Shown here in pieces: positions 16,091-23,446 of a DNA stretch of 64,000 nt. This DNA comes from Mycolicibacterium rhodesiae NBB3 (lineage in GTDB: Bacteria > Actinomycetota > Actinomycetes > Mycobacteriales > Mycobacteriaceae), in contig NC_016604.1 in NCBI RefSeq assembly GCF_000230895.2, positions 3,658,001 to 3,722,000 on the forward strand, written 5' to 3'. A program made the position numbers and the translations under genes. Every line of letters starts with the position of its first letter. The first letter of the stretch is position 1. The notes beneath the pieces were generated by a model. The model did not search any database and was not told where the DNA came from. It saw only the letters and a program-made list of their open reading frames with translations.

Positions 16091-16668
16091 CGGCGGATGA
16101 TCGCGTCCGCTGTGCATGGATCGACGAATCGCGGTTATCTGCAGACGATTTCGTCCTCTACCGGGACTACCACGACACCGAGTGGGGTCGACCGCTTCGC
16201 GACTCGACGGCACTGTTCGAGCGGGTCACTCTCGAGGCTTTCCAGAGCGGGCTCTCGTGGCTGATCATCCTGCGCAAGCGAGAGAACTTCCGCCGCGCGT
16301 TCCACCGGTTCGACGTCGAGCGCGTCGCGCGCTACCGCGACCGTGACATCGCGAGGTTGATGGGCGACGCAGGCATTGTGCGTAACCGCGCGAAGATCGA
16401 GGCGACCATCGCCAACGCCCGCGCGGTCGCCGACCTGGACGTAGACCTCGCGGAGTTGCTGTGGTCGTTCGCACCGCCGCCCAGGCCGCGGCCGGCGGCG
16501 ATGACGGACGTCCCCGCGGTCACCCCGGAGTCGACCGCGATGGCCAAGGAACTGAAGCGGCGTGGCTTCCGATTCGTTGGGCCGACGACTGCGTACGCCT
16601 TGATGCAGGCGACGGGAATGGTCGACGACCACACCGCAGACTGCTGGGTGCCAGCGACATTCCAGTGA
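16087..16668 (+). CDS. tag: DNA-3-methyladenine glycosylase I
   Basis: A 193-residue Tag-family glycosylase. Motifs are CAWID...YRDYHDTEWGRP near the N-terminus, FERVTLEAFQSGLSWLIIL carrying the substrate-pocket Glu, GIVRNRAKIEATIANA and GPTTAYALMQATGMVDDHTADCW at the end. It excises 3-methyladenine from alkylated DNA. The zinc ligands of the family (a Cys near the N-terminus, His residues and a Cys near the C-terminus) are plausibly C9, H28 region, H187 region and C191 region. The GTG start overlaps the previous stop, so it is likely co-transcribed with the DivIVA-domain gene. Confidence 0.93.
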   Translation: MTADDRVRCAWIDESRLSADDFVLYRDYHDTEWGRPLRDSTALFERVTLEAFQSGLSWLIILRKRENFRRAFHRFDVERVARYRDRDIARLMGDAGIVRNRAKIEATIANARAVADLDVDLAELLWSFAPPPRPRPAAMTDVPAVTPESTAMAKELKRRGFRFVGPTTAYALMQATGMVDDHTADCWVPATFQ

Positions 16669-16792
16669 CCTGTCAGGGGGCCGTCAAGATCGTCATCGCC
16701 GGGTCTTTGCACACGCGACGCCGCGGATAGGGAACAATAGAGGGAATTCGTTAGGCCCACCGGCGGGCTGGCTCATGTGGAGGGAGCACTCG

Positions 16793-16960
16793 ATGGCGGC
16801 GATGAAGCCCCGGACCGGCGACGGTCCACTGGAAGCAACCAAGGAGGGGCGAGGCATCGTAATGCGCGTACCGCTGGAAGGCGGTGGACGTCTGGTCGTC
16901 GAACTCACGCCCGACGAGGCGGCCGCACTCGGCGACGAACTCAAGGGCGTCACCAGCTAG
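16793..16960 (+). CDS. DUF3117 family small protein
   Basis: A 55-residue protein, MAAMKPRTGDGPLEATKEGR and onward, nearly invariant among actinobacteria in my memory and annotated as DUF3117 (Rv1211 in M. tuberculosis). It ends LTPDEAAALGDELKGV. The start at ATG 16793 follows a clear ribosome site (GTGGAGGGAGC). No catalytic motif is visible and the function is unknown; its high conservation and small size suggest a binding or accessory role. The 124-base gap upstream includes a small GC hairpin (GCCC...GGGC near 16755). Confidence 0.85.
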   Translation: MAAMKPRTGDGPLEATKEGRGIVMRVPLEGGGRLVVELTPDEAAALGDELKGVTS

Positions 16961-16978
16961 TGCTGCGCGTGTGCGCGC

Positions 16979-18142
16979 CTAGGAAGTGACCTTCCGATAG
17001 ATCTCCAGGGTCTGCTCGGCGATGTGCGCCCACGAGAACTCGTCGATGCAGCGCTGCCGCCCCGCCTGACCGTACTGCCGGGCTGTCGCCGGATCGGCCG
17101 CGACCGCGTTGACCGCGTCGGCCAATCGCGACTCGTACCCGGACGGGTCGCCAGCGTCGTAGTGCACCAGCACGCCGGTCCGACCGTCGTCCACCACCTC
17201 GGGGATGCCGCCGACGTCGGACGCCACCACGGCCGTCGCGCACGCCATCGCCTCCAAATTGACGATACCGAGCGGCTCGTACACCGATGGGCACACGAAA
17301 ACCGTTGCAGCTGAGAGTATTTCGCGAATCTTCGAGATCGGTAGCATCTCCCGCACCCAGAACACGCCGGTGCGGGCCCGCGCGAGGTCCTGAACGGCCT
17401 CGGTCACCTCTGCCGCGATTTCGGGGGTGTCGGGCGCTCCGGCGCAGAGCACCAACTGGATGTCCGGTGCGAACTTGTGCGCGGCCGCGATCAGGTGCGG
17501 CACACCCTTTTGGCGGGTGATCCGCCCAACGAACGCGACAATGGGCCGGGTCATGTCGACGCCGAGCTCGGCGAGCACCGACTCGCCGGGCTGCGCGGGG
17601 GCCGGATACCAGACGTCGGTGTCGATCCCGTTGCGCACCACGTGCACCCGGTTCGGATCCAACGCGGGATACGTGCTCAACACGTCGTCACGCATGCCCG
17701 AGCTCACCGCGATCACCGCGTCAGCGGCTTCCACCGCGGTCTTCTCCACCCACGACGACACCCGGTAGCCGCCGCCGAGCTGTTCGGCCTTCCACGGCCG
17801 CATCGGCTCCAGCGAGTGGGCGGTCAGCACATGGGGGATGCCGTACAGCAGAGCGGCGAGGTGACCCGCCAGCCCGGCGTACCAGGTGTGCGAATGCACG
17901 ACACTGGCATGTCCCGACGTGTTGACCATGTTGAGGTCGGCCGACAACGTCGACAACGCGGGGTTCGCGCCCACCAACGACGGATCGGGCTGCGCCACTA
18001 TCGCGCCCTCGCGCGGTGCGCCCATGCAGTGCACCTCGACCTCGCAGAGATGGCGCAGCTGCGCGACGAGCTCGGTGACGTGTACGCCTGCCCCGCCGTA
18101 GACCTCGGGCGGGTATTCCCGAGTCAACATCGCCACCCGCAT
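16979..18142 (-). CDS. glgM: Alpha-maltose-1-phosphate synthase GlgM (annotated also as GlgA)
   Basis: A 387-residue GT4 GT-B glycosyltransferase, identical in length to M. tuberculosis Rv1212c. The N-terminus has EYPPEVYGGAGVHVTELV, the middle GRITRQKGVPHLIAA, and the C-terminal domain the E-x7-E motif in VYEPLGIVNLEAMA. It uses ADP-glucose and glucose-1-phosphate to make maltose-1-phosphate for the GlgE alpha-glucan pathway. The start ATG 18142 begins the first strand (MRVAMLTREY), with TACCGT seven bases upstream; the earlier open frame is unlikely coding. Divergent from glgC, which makes its ADP-glucose substrate. Confidence 0.93.
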   Translation of the reverse strand: MRVAMLTREYPPEVYGGAGVHVTELVAQLRHLCEVEVHCMGAPREGAIVAQPDPSLVGANPALSTLSADLNMVNTSGHASVVHSHTWYAGLAGHLAALLYGIPHVLTAHSLEPMRPWKAEQLGGGYRVSSWVEKTAVEAADAVIAVSSGMRDDVLSTYPALDPNRVHVVRNGIDTDVWYPAPAQPGESVLAELGVDMTRPIVAFVGRITRQKGVPHLIAAAHKFAPDIQLVLCAGAPDTPEIAAEVTEAVQDLARARTGVFWVREMLPISKIREILSAATVFVCPSVYEPLGIVNLEAMACATAVVASDVGGIPEVVDDGRTGVLVHYDAGDPSGYESRLADAVNAVAADPATARQYGQAGRQRCIDEFSWAHIAEQTLEIYRKVTS

Positions 18143-18145
18143 GGT

Positions 18146-18221
18146 GTTGACGGTATCCCAGAAAGGCGAGCCGCATCTTGCGCGAGCGAGCTTGTTTCGC
18201 AAGCGGGATAAGAGCGTCAAC
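18146..18221. promoter_or_regulatory. Three-part inverted repeat in glgM-glgC intergenic region
   Basis: Symmetrically nested arms: GTTGACG (18146-18152) with CGTCAAC (18215-18221), TATCCC (18154-18159) with GGGATA (18205-18210), and CTTGCG (18177-18182) with CGCAAG (18198-18203). The outer left arm covers the glgM -10 hexamer (complement of 18150-18155). TTGACA at 18226-18231 and TAGGTT at 18271-18276, the latter six bases from the glgC ATG, lie outside it. It may be an operator shared by both genes, or a repeat element. Confidence 0.45.
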
Positions 18222-18282
18222 AACCTTGACAGACAGCTGCGAATGCCTAGCCGCAGTGCGTTACTGCGGATAGGTTTGCATC

Positions 18283-19497
18283 ATGCGGGAACTGCCACAC
18301 GTGCTGGGAATCGTCCTGGCTGGCGGCGAAGGCAAGCGGCTGTACCCATTGACCGCGGATCGGGCCAAACCGGCGGTCCCGTTCGGCGGCGCGTACCGGC
18401 TGATCGACTTCGTCCTGTCGAATCTGGTCAACGCTCGGTACCTCCGAATCTGCGTCCTCACGCAGTACAAGTCGCATTCGCTGGACCGCCATATTTCGCG
18501 AAACTGGCGGCTGTCGGGACTTGCGGGGGAGTACGTCACTCCGGTGCCGGCCCAGCAGCGGCTCGGCCCCCGCTGGTACACCGGGTCAGCCGATGCGATC
18601 TATCAGTCGCTGAACCTGATCTACGACGAGGACCCGGACTACATCATCATTTTCGGGGCCGACCACGTGTACCGGATGGATCCCGAGCAGATGCTCACGT
18701 TCCACATCGAAAGCGGTGCGGGAGCGACTGTGGCAGGCATCCGGGTGCCGAGGGCCGAGGCCACCGCCTTCGGCTGCATTGACGCCGACGAGTCGGGCCG
18801 CATCCGCAGCTTCATCGAGAAGCCGGCAGACCCGCCGGGTACACCCGATGACCCCGAGCAGACATTCGCGTCGATGGGCAACTACATCTTCACCACCAAG
18901 GTGCTGATCGACGCGATCCGGGCGGATGCCGACGACGACGACTCCGACCACGACATGGGCGGCGACATCATCCCGCGGCTGGTGAGCGACGGGATGGCGG
19001 CCGTCTACGACTTCAACAACAACGAAGTGCCCGGCGCCACCGAACGCGATCACGGTTACTGGCGTGACGTCGGGACGCTCGACGCGTTTTACGACGCGCA
19101 CATGGACTTGGTGTCGGTGCACCCGGTGTTCAACCTCTACAACAAGCGCTGGCCGATCCGCGGTGAGATGGAGATGCTCGCGCCCGCGAAGTTCGTCAAC
19201 GGCGGTTCGGCGCAGGAGTCCGTGGTCGGATCGGGCAGCATCGTTTCGGCTGCGTCGGTACGTAATTCGGTGCTGTCGTCCAACGTCGTCGTCGACGACG
19301 GCGCGATCGTGGAGGGCAGCGTGATCATGCCCGGTACCCGGATCGGCCGGGGCGCGGTCGTGCGGCACGCGATCCTGGACAAGAACGTCGTCGTCGGCCC
19401 TGGCGAGATGGTGGGGGTCGACCTGGAGAAGGACCGCGAGCGTTTCGCGATCAGCGCGGGCGGCGTCGTCGCGGTCGGCAAGGGCGTCTGGATCTAG
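18283..19497 (+). CDS. glgC: Glucose-1-phosphate adenylyltransferase GlgC
   Basis: A 404-residue ADP-glucose pyrophosphorylase. The N-terminal nucleotidyltransferase domain has GIVLAGGEGKRLYPLT, AKPAVPFGGAYRLIDF, RWYTGSADAIYQ and FIEKPAD. The C-terminus is a beta-helix (SVVGSGSIVSAASVRNSVLS onward). It makes ADP-glucose from ATP and glucose-1-phosphate, the committed step toward glycogen and maltose-1-phosphate. The TAGGTT six bases before the ATG predicts a leaderless mRNA. Its stop overlaps the end of the convergent DUF4126 gene by four bases. Confidence 0.95.
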   Translation: MRELPHVLGIVLAGGEGKRLYPLTADRAKPAVPFGGAYRLIDFVLSNLVNARYLRICVLTQYKSHSLDRHISRNWRLSGLAGEYVTPVPAQQRLGPRWYTGSADAIYQSLNLIYDEDPDYIIIFGADHVYRMDPEQMLTFHIESGAGATVAGIRVPRAEATAFGCIDADESGRIRSFIEKPADPPGTPDDPEQTFASMGNYIFTTKVLIDAIRADADDDDSDHDMGGDIIPRLVSDGMAAVYDFNNNEVPGATERDHGYWRDVGTLDAFYDAHMDLVSVHPVFNLYNKRWPIRGEMEMLAPAKFVNGGSAQESVVGSGSIVSAASVRNSVLSSNVVVDDGAIVEGSVIMPGTRIGRGAVVRHAILDKNVVVGPGEMVGVDLEKDRERFAISAGGVVAVGKGVWI

Positions 19498-20072
19498 GCG
19501 CGGTCGCGGCGCCGCCGGCGAACGATCCGCACGGCCCCCCACAACAGCACCGCCACGGCGACCAGCACCAGTACCGGCACCACCAGGGCGACGAACACCA
19601 GGCCGATGCTGATTCCGTCCTCGACGGTGCTCAGCACCGGGGCGGCGATGCCGGCGGTGGCGACGTTGGCGGCGGGTCGCACCGTCGATTTCGTCAGCGA
19701 CACCACCAGTGCGACAACGACACCGATCGCCACCGGGATCCATTGTCCCGATTGCGCGAAGGCGCCGGGGTCGGCGACGGCGCTGGTCTGCGCCGCGGTG
19801 CCGGAACCGAAGACGATGCCGCCGGCCGTCGGGCGGACGAAGGTCTGGACCGCGTCGTTGACGCTGTCGAGGGCGGGGATCTTGTCGGCGACGATCTCGA
19901 CGACCAGCAGCACGGCGACGATCGCCATGACCCAGCCGTTCTCGAGCCACGTCCAGCCGGCAGGCAGCGTGACCAGGTCGGTGAATCGCGACAGCAGGCC
20001 GAGCGCCAGCAGCGGAATGTAGGCGTTGAGCCCCGCCGCGGTCGCCAACCCGAATCCCGTCAGCAGTTCCAT
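19494..20072 (-). CDS. DUF4126 family integral membrane protein
   Basis: A 192-residue protein with about five hydrophobic helices. It begins with GFGLATAAGLNAYIPLLALG and holds the family-like ENGWVMAIVAVLLVVEIVADKIPALDSVND segment, then FVRPTAGGIVFGSG. It ends in a basic tail (RIVRRRRRDRA) at the cytosolic side. I recognise the pattern as DUF4126, of unknown function. It converges on glgC with a four-base overlap. Nothing here ties it to glucan metabolism. Confidence 0.82.
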   Translation of the reverse strand: MELLTGFGLATAAGLNAYIPLLALGLLSRFTDLVTLPAGWTWLENGWVMAIVAVLLVVEIVADKIPALDSVNDAVQTFVRPTAGGIVFGSGTAAQTSAVADPGAFAQSGQWIPVAIGVVVALVVSLTKSTVRPAANVATAGIAAPVLSTVEDGISIGLVFVALVVPVLVLVAVAVLLWGAVRIVRRRRRDRA

Positions 20073-20126
20073 GCGATCAGTATGGGCATGACGGGACGTG
20101 TCCGACTGTGTTCGTACCTTGACCGC

Positions 20127-20366
20127 ATGGGGTCAAAACGGAATCGAAGCAAACGAAGCGTAAGGAAGGCCGGCAGCGATCCATTCAGCATGCTGATCAT
20201 GGCGAGCATGCTGATGTACAGGACAGACCCGCGACGGACCAGTCGGTTCGGCGCCCCTGAGCCGCTTGATCGCGCGCGTGTGGTCGCACAGATAATCGAG
20301 GACTCGACCGCACGGGGTCCGACGATGCTCGGGGTGCTCGCGCGATTTCTCGGTGAGCACGACTAG
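20127..20366 (+). CDS. Small hypothetical protein
   Basis: A 79-residue frame starting MGSKRNRSKRSVRKAGS, very basic at the N-terminus, then a short Met-rich hydrophobic stretch (FSMLIMASMLMY) and a charged C-terminus. TACCTT lies six bases before the ATG, a spacing seen at many genes in this window, which favours expression. An upstream in-frame ATG at 20088 is possible. I do not recognise a family; it sits between DUF4126 and the insertion elements and could be a remnant. Confidence 0.4.
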   Translation: MGSKRNRSKRSVRKAGSDPFSMLIMASMLMYRTDPRRTSRFGAPEPLDRARVVAQIIEDSTARGPTMLGVLARFLGEHD

Positions 20367-20428
20367 CTGGCGAACCAGATACATCAGGAGCTCACCGCTC
20401 GGCGGCCGTGGGCGGTGTGAATCGGTGA

Positions 20429-20439
20429 CCCCACAATTG
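20429..20439 (+). repeat. Left copy of 11-bp direct repeat flanking IS481-family element
   Basis: CCCCACAATTG here recurs at 21895-21905 at the other end of the element. An exact 11-bp match, AT-containing in a GC-rich genome, is best read as the target duplication made by the insertion. Confidence 0.65.
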
Positions 20440-20456
20440 TCTGTGTGATGTCTCGA

Positions 20457-20497
20457 GACATCGGTGACAGTTCTGCATCAGGACATCGGTGACAGTT
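20457..20497 (+). repeat. Left terminal inverted repeat of IS481-family element (41 bp)
   Basis: It is the exact reverse complement of 21841-21881. It contains two copies of the GACATCGGTGACAGTT word, probably multiple transposase binding sites; a degenerate third copy follows inward (GGACTTCGGTAACGGT, to about 20522). Confidence 0.85.
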
Positions 20498-20503
20498 GGT
20501 GTA

Positions 20504-21799
20504 TCAGGACTTCGGTAACGGTGGTGGGTTGGTGGGGCGGGTTCCTGGGCGCTGGCCGTTGCCGACGTAGCGGATGCCCGGTGCGGGTCGGCTGTGCTCG
20601 GCGAGGATCTCGCCGAGCAGGTCGGTGATGATGATGGCGTCGCCGGTGTTGTCGCCGGTGCTGATGACGAGGACCTGCTGGAATGCGAGGTCCACGTCGA
20701 CTTTGTAGTGCACGCCGTCCAGGCTGATGGTGCCCGATGTATTCACGGTCCTGATGCACGTGCCGGCGGGTAGATCCGCGGGCGCCTGTGCTCGGGGGCG
20801 TTGGTATCGGCGCGTGACGCGCTGGTAGATGGGCCTGTCAAGTTTGGGGCGGGGTGGATCGGCTTTGGGGGTGGCTTCCCATGCGGCCAGTGGCGTGATG
20901 CGCCCGGGCAGGCCTTGGTGAGGACGCTGGGTGTTGTAGACGTGGTCGAACTCGTCGACCTGGGTTTGCAGATCTTCGAGTGTTTCGGCCAGTGGTTGTT
21001 TGTCCAGATAGCGGAACAGGGTCTGGTGGAAGCGTTCGTTTTTGCCCTGGGTGGTCGGCTTGTAGGGCTTGCCGGTGATCGCCTGCACGCCGAGGGCACC
21101 AACGTGGGCGACGAGTTGGCCGAGATGCCCACGCCGCGACGGGTTCAGCGCAATCCCGTTGTCGGACAGGAGCCGTTGGGGCACACCGTGAGCTGCCACT
21201 GCCTTGTCGAAGACGACGATCGCCGCCGCAGCGGTCTCACCCCACGCCACGTGCGAGGCCAGGGCGTAGCGGGAGTGGTCGTCGATGAGCTGGAAGATCA
21301 CACATGTGCGTCCGCGGCTGAGCACGTACTCAGTGGCGTCGAGTTGCCAGCACGCGTTCGGCGCCGGATAGACGAAACGCCTCCACGCCGAGCGGGGCTT
21401 CTTCTTCGGTTCCAGTCGAGCCACCCCGGCCTCACGGAAGATGCGTGCCAGCGACGCCGTGGACGGGACCTGGTCCAGGCCCATCGCGTGCATCTTCTCG
21501 TGCACACTGATCGGCCCGTGATCCAGGCCGGAGGCCTCCAGAGCGGCACGCACCGCCACCGCCTGCTCCTTGACCGCGTCGCTCAATGTCGACGGGCTCG
21601 ATTTCGGGCGTCGGGTCCTGGGTTCGAGCACTGCGGCCGAACCGTCGGTCTTCGCGCGGTTGCGCAACGCGTAGAACGACTTCCGAGAAATGCCGTGCTC
21701 GGCGCAGAACGTCGAGACCGCCCCGCGGGGCGCGTCATCGGGCCATTGGGAGATCGCGAGCCGGACACGAGGATCGATGGGTTCATTGGCAGCCACCAC
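20504..21799 (-). CDS. IS481-family transposase (DDE)
   Basis: A 431-residue transposase. The N-terminus (residues 10-70) is a helix-turn-helix (AVSTFCAEHGISRKSFYALR). The rve integrase core has the DDE residues in WQLDATEYVL, LLSDNGIALN and QGKNERFHQTLFRYL. The C-terminal domain (CIRTVNTSGTISLDGVHYKV) is the Mu-type beta domain often found in this family. The frame is intact, with a GTG start at 21799 and its stop just inside the left inverted repeat, so the element may be active. It catalyses cut and paste of the enclosing element. Confidence 0.92.
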   Translation of the reverse strand: MVAANEPIDPRVRLAISQWPDDAPRGAVSTFCAEHGISRKSFYALRNRAKTDGSAAVLEPRTRRPKSSPSTLSDAVKEQAVAVRAALEASGLDHGPISVHEKMHAMGLDQVPSTASLARIFREAGVARLEPKKKPRSAWRRFVYPAPNACWQLDATEYVLSRGRTCVIFQLIDDHSRYALASHVAWGETAAAAIVVFDKAVAAHGVPQRLLSDNGIALNPSRRGHLGQLVAHVGALGVQAITGKPYKPTTQGKNERFHQTLFRYLDKQPLAETLEDLQTQVDEFDHVYNTQRPHQGLPGRITPLAAWEATPKADPPRPKLDRPIYQRVTRRYQRPRAQAPADLPAGTCIRTVNTSGTISLDGVHYKVDVDLAFQQVLVISTGDNTGDAIIITDLLGEILAEHSRPAPGIRYVGNGQRPGTRPTNPPPLPKS

Positions 21800-21840
21800 G
21801 TGAGCCTCGGGGCAGAACTGTCACCACCAAGACCACCGGA

Positions 21841-21881
21841 ACTGTCACCGATGTCCTGATGCAGAACTGTCACCGATGTCC
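21841..21881 (-). repeat. Right terminal inverted repeat of IS481-family element (41 bp)
   Basis: Reverse complement of the left repeat without mismatch. A further AACTGTCACC word lies inward at about 21806-21815. Confidence 0.85.
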
Positions 21882-21894
21882 TGGGAGATAACAC

Positions 21895-21905
21895 CCCACA
21901 ATTGA
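21895..21905 (+). repeat. Right copy of 11-bp direct repeat
   Basis: CCCCACAATTG, identical to 20429-20439. It overlaps the probable end of the neighbouring IS110-family element, so the IS481 insertion apparently landed at that boundary. Confidence 0.6.
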
Positions 21906-21926
21906 TGCTCCTATCTCTGTTATGGG

Positions 21927-23144
21927 TCAAGCGGCATCGATGAGCAGGGTGTTTAGCCATTGGCGGTAGTTGGTTGCGAGGGTGTCGTCGCGTTTGAGGC
22001 CGCGTTCGAGTCGGGAGATCGTGATTGGCCAGACGTTGAAATGTGCTGCCGCAGCAGTCAATGTGATGTTGCGGGCTTGGCGGGCTGGACGTAGGTCGCT
22101 GTAGTCGTCGATGGGGCAGGGGGCGGTGAGGTGTCGGAATATCTCGCGGGCGATGGCCCGCTTGAGTAGACGTAGGACGTCGTTCTTGCTGCGCCCGGCG
22201 GCCAGTTGGCGGGCGACGTAATCACGGGTGCGCCGGTCGTGGGACCAGCGGACCAAAACGATGCGGTGCAGGGCGTTGTTGGCGGCGCGGTCTCCGCCGC
22301 GGGAAAGCCGATGCCGACTGGTTTTTCCCGATGAGGCGGGAATCGGTGCCACCCCAGCCAGCATGGCGAACGCTGCTTCGCTGCGCAGTCGGTGGCTGTT
22401 GGTGCCGGCAGTGATGAGCAGTTGGGCTGCGGTGTCGGGGCCCACTCCGTAGGCCGCCCGCAAGGCGGGGTTGATCGTGGCGGTCAGGGCGTCGAGCTCA
22501 GCGGTCAGCTCACGGTCTTGACGCTCGAGGTACCCGATGCGCTGCGCGAGCGCTTTACAGGCGATCAGCACCGACACCGTGGTGGGGTCCTCGTGTGCGC
22601 GGGGGCGGCAGCCGGCCAGCGCTTCGACCAGACGCAGGGTGGTGGGGTAACGGCGGTAACGCTCCCGCAGATCCACCGGGGCGGTCACGAGCAGGTCCTT
22701 GATCTGCTGGATAGCCGCGGTGCGGGCTTTAATTGCACCGCGACGAGCGATCAGCAGCGCTTTGAGGGCTCCGGTGTGCGGGTCTTTGGCTACGGCAAGA
22801 CCGTGGCCGGCCAACACCGCACGAGCAGCGCTATAAGCATCGAGTGGATCGGACTTGCCCTGCCGGCGCCGCGCCGACCGGTCGGGACGGTTGACCTCGA
22901 CGACGTGAATGTCGTTGGCCTGCATTGCTTGTGTCAACCCTGCGCCGTAGGAGCTGGTGCCCTCAACACCGACAGTGACGACCTCGCCGAAACTACGTGC
23001 CCAGCAGATCGCGGCCCAGTAGCCAGTCGGGTTGGTGCGGAATTCGGCGTCGCCGAGGGGTTGACCGGTATCGCTGATCGCCGCGAGGTGGATGGTGTCG
23101 AGGTGGGTGTCGGCGCCGATGACGACGCGGCGTGGGAATGTCAC
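21927..23144 (-). CDS. IS110-family transposase (DEDD recombinase) with C-terminal HTH
   Basis: A 405-residue RuvC-like DEDD plus serine recombinase. The RuvC-like domain shows VIGADTHLDT (Asp), TVGVEGTSSYG (Glu) and KSDPLDAYSAARA (Asp-Asp). The Tnp_20 domain has YGVGPDTAAQLLITAG and the conserved SGKTSRHRLSRGGDRAANNALHRI with the catalytic Ser region. Residues from about 350 form an extra helix-turn-helix resembling XRE type (LTAAAAHFNVWPITISRLER). The start at GTG 23144 is chosen for the ribosome site GGAGAGG 11 bases before it; TTG 23168 is the earlier alternative. The reading frame is intact. Confidence 0.9.
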   Translation of the reverse strand: MTFPRRVVIGADTHLDTIHLAAISDTGQPLGDAEFRTNPTGYWAAICWARSFGEVVTVGVEGTSSYGAGLTQAMQANDIHVVEVNRPDRSARRRQGKSDPLDAYSAARAVLAGHGLAVAKDPHTGALKALLIARRGAIKARTAAIQQIKDLLVTAPVDLRERYRRYPTTLRLVEALAGCRPRAHEDPTTVSVLIACKALAQRIGYLERQDRELTAELDALTATINPALRAAYGVGPDTAAQLLITAGTNSHRLRSEAAFAMLAGVAPIPASSGKTSRHRLSRGGDRAANNALHRIVLVRWSHDRRTRDYVARQLAAGRSKNDVLRLLKRAIAREIFRHLTAPCPIDDYSDLRPARQARNITLTAAAAHFNVWPITISRLERGLKRDDTLATNYRQWLNTLLIDAA

Positions 23145-23186
23145 GATGGTGGTGTCCTCTCCGTGCAATGAACCGTGCGGCTAGGT

Positions 23187-23333
23187 GACAACCCGGTAGG
23201 GCGGGCAGACAAGACATTGATGAGGCAGCGGACAGGCTCCTGATTAAGTCATGTCCGCCCTACCAGGGCTGTTGTGGTACTTGCCCGCACGTCGCCGGTG
23301 AGACAAATCAATTGGAAGACAACCCAGCAGGGC
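23187..23333 (+). repeat. 17-bp imperfect direct repeat in IS110-family upstream region
   Basis: GACAACCCGGTAGGGCG (23187-23203) recurs as GACAACCCAGCAGGGCG (23317-23333) with two mismatches. The second copy lies outside the hairpin described above and beyond the 8-bp inverted pair, which suggests the element or a related remnant extends farther right. Confidence 0.45.
23188..23275 (-). ncRNA. Candidate bridge-RNA hairpin in the non-coding end of the IS110-family element
   Basis: Upstream of the transposase on its own strand, ACAAC (23275-23271) pairs with GTTGT (23192-23188). The ten-base GGTAGGGCGG (complement of 23255-23264) pairs exactly with CCGCCCTACC (complement of 23195-23204), leaving a 50-base loop. 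IS110-subgroup elements encode their bridge RNA in exactly this end, so this is a reasonable candidate for part of it. The full RNA may extend beyond the hairpin. The loop shares the words AGGAGC and CATCAAT with the element's other end (minus strand of 21899-21914), which may be guide sequence. Inference only. Confidence 0.45.
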
Positions 23334-23430
23334 GCCAGTCAGAGGCCGAGTCATCACCGGCGGCGAACGAGCAAGACCATCCTCACCCGAACCCGTTTAA
23401 CGGAATCAATGTCTGACGCCTGGTGTAGTG

Positions 23431-23446
23431 TCGAACACATGTTCGA
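23431..23446. promoter_or_regulatory. LexA binding site (SOS box) over the start codon
   Basis: TCGAACACATGTTCGA is a perfect palindrome fitting the mycobacterial SOS box TCGAAC-N4-GTTCGA. It contains the ATG of the HNH gene (23439-23441), and TAGTGT (23426-23431), seven bases before the ATG, overlaps its left edge by one base. LexA bound here would block both promoter clearance and a leaderless start. Confidence 0.85.

Larger units (their letters stand above)
20440..21894 (-). mobile_element. IS481-family insertion sequence
   Basis: About 1455 bases bounded by an 11-bp direct repeat. Both ends carry a 41-bp perfect inverted repeat (20457-20497 and 21841-21881), which itself holds two copies of GACATCGGTGACAGTT separated by CTGCATCAG. 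Outside it, the ends still match partially back to TGT (TGTgATgTCtC left, TGTtATcTCcC right), the usual IS481 terminus. The left end has four extra bases (TCTG) between the TGT and the direct repeat. One intact transposase is inside. Confidence 0.8.
21900..23314 (-). mobile_element. IS110-family insertion sequence (approximate limits)
   Basis: Limits are approximate. The transposase occupies most of it, with a short end after the stop and about 170 bases of non-coding end before the start, as in the IS110 subgroup. CAATTGAT (21900-21907) and ATCAATTG (23307-23314) form an 8-bp inverted pair that may lie near the two ends; the enclosed length, 1415 bases, is normal for the family. These elements usually make no target duplication, so exact ends cannot be fixed from one copy. 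Confidence 0.6.

Noticed and set aside
20440..23320. The IS pair as a composite transposon or prophage fragment
   Set aside because: The elements belong to different families, share no ends, and no cargo lies between them; the adjacent HNH gene alone is not phage evidence.
23274..23438. Longer N-terminus of the HNH protein from 23274 or 23409
   Set aside because: It would run through the IS110 end or start upstream of the SOS box and -10; residues there are not family-like.
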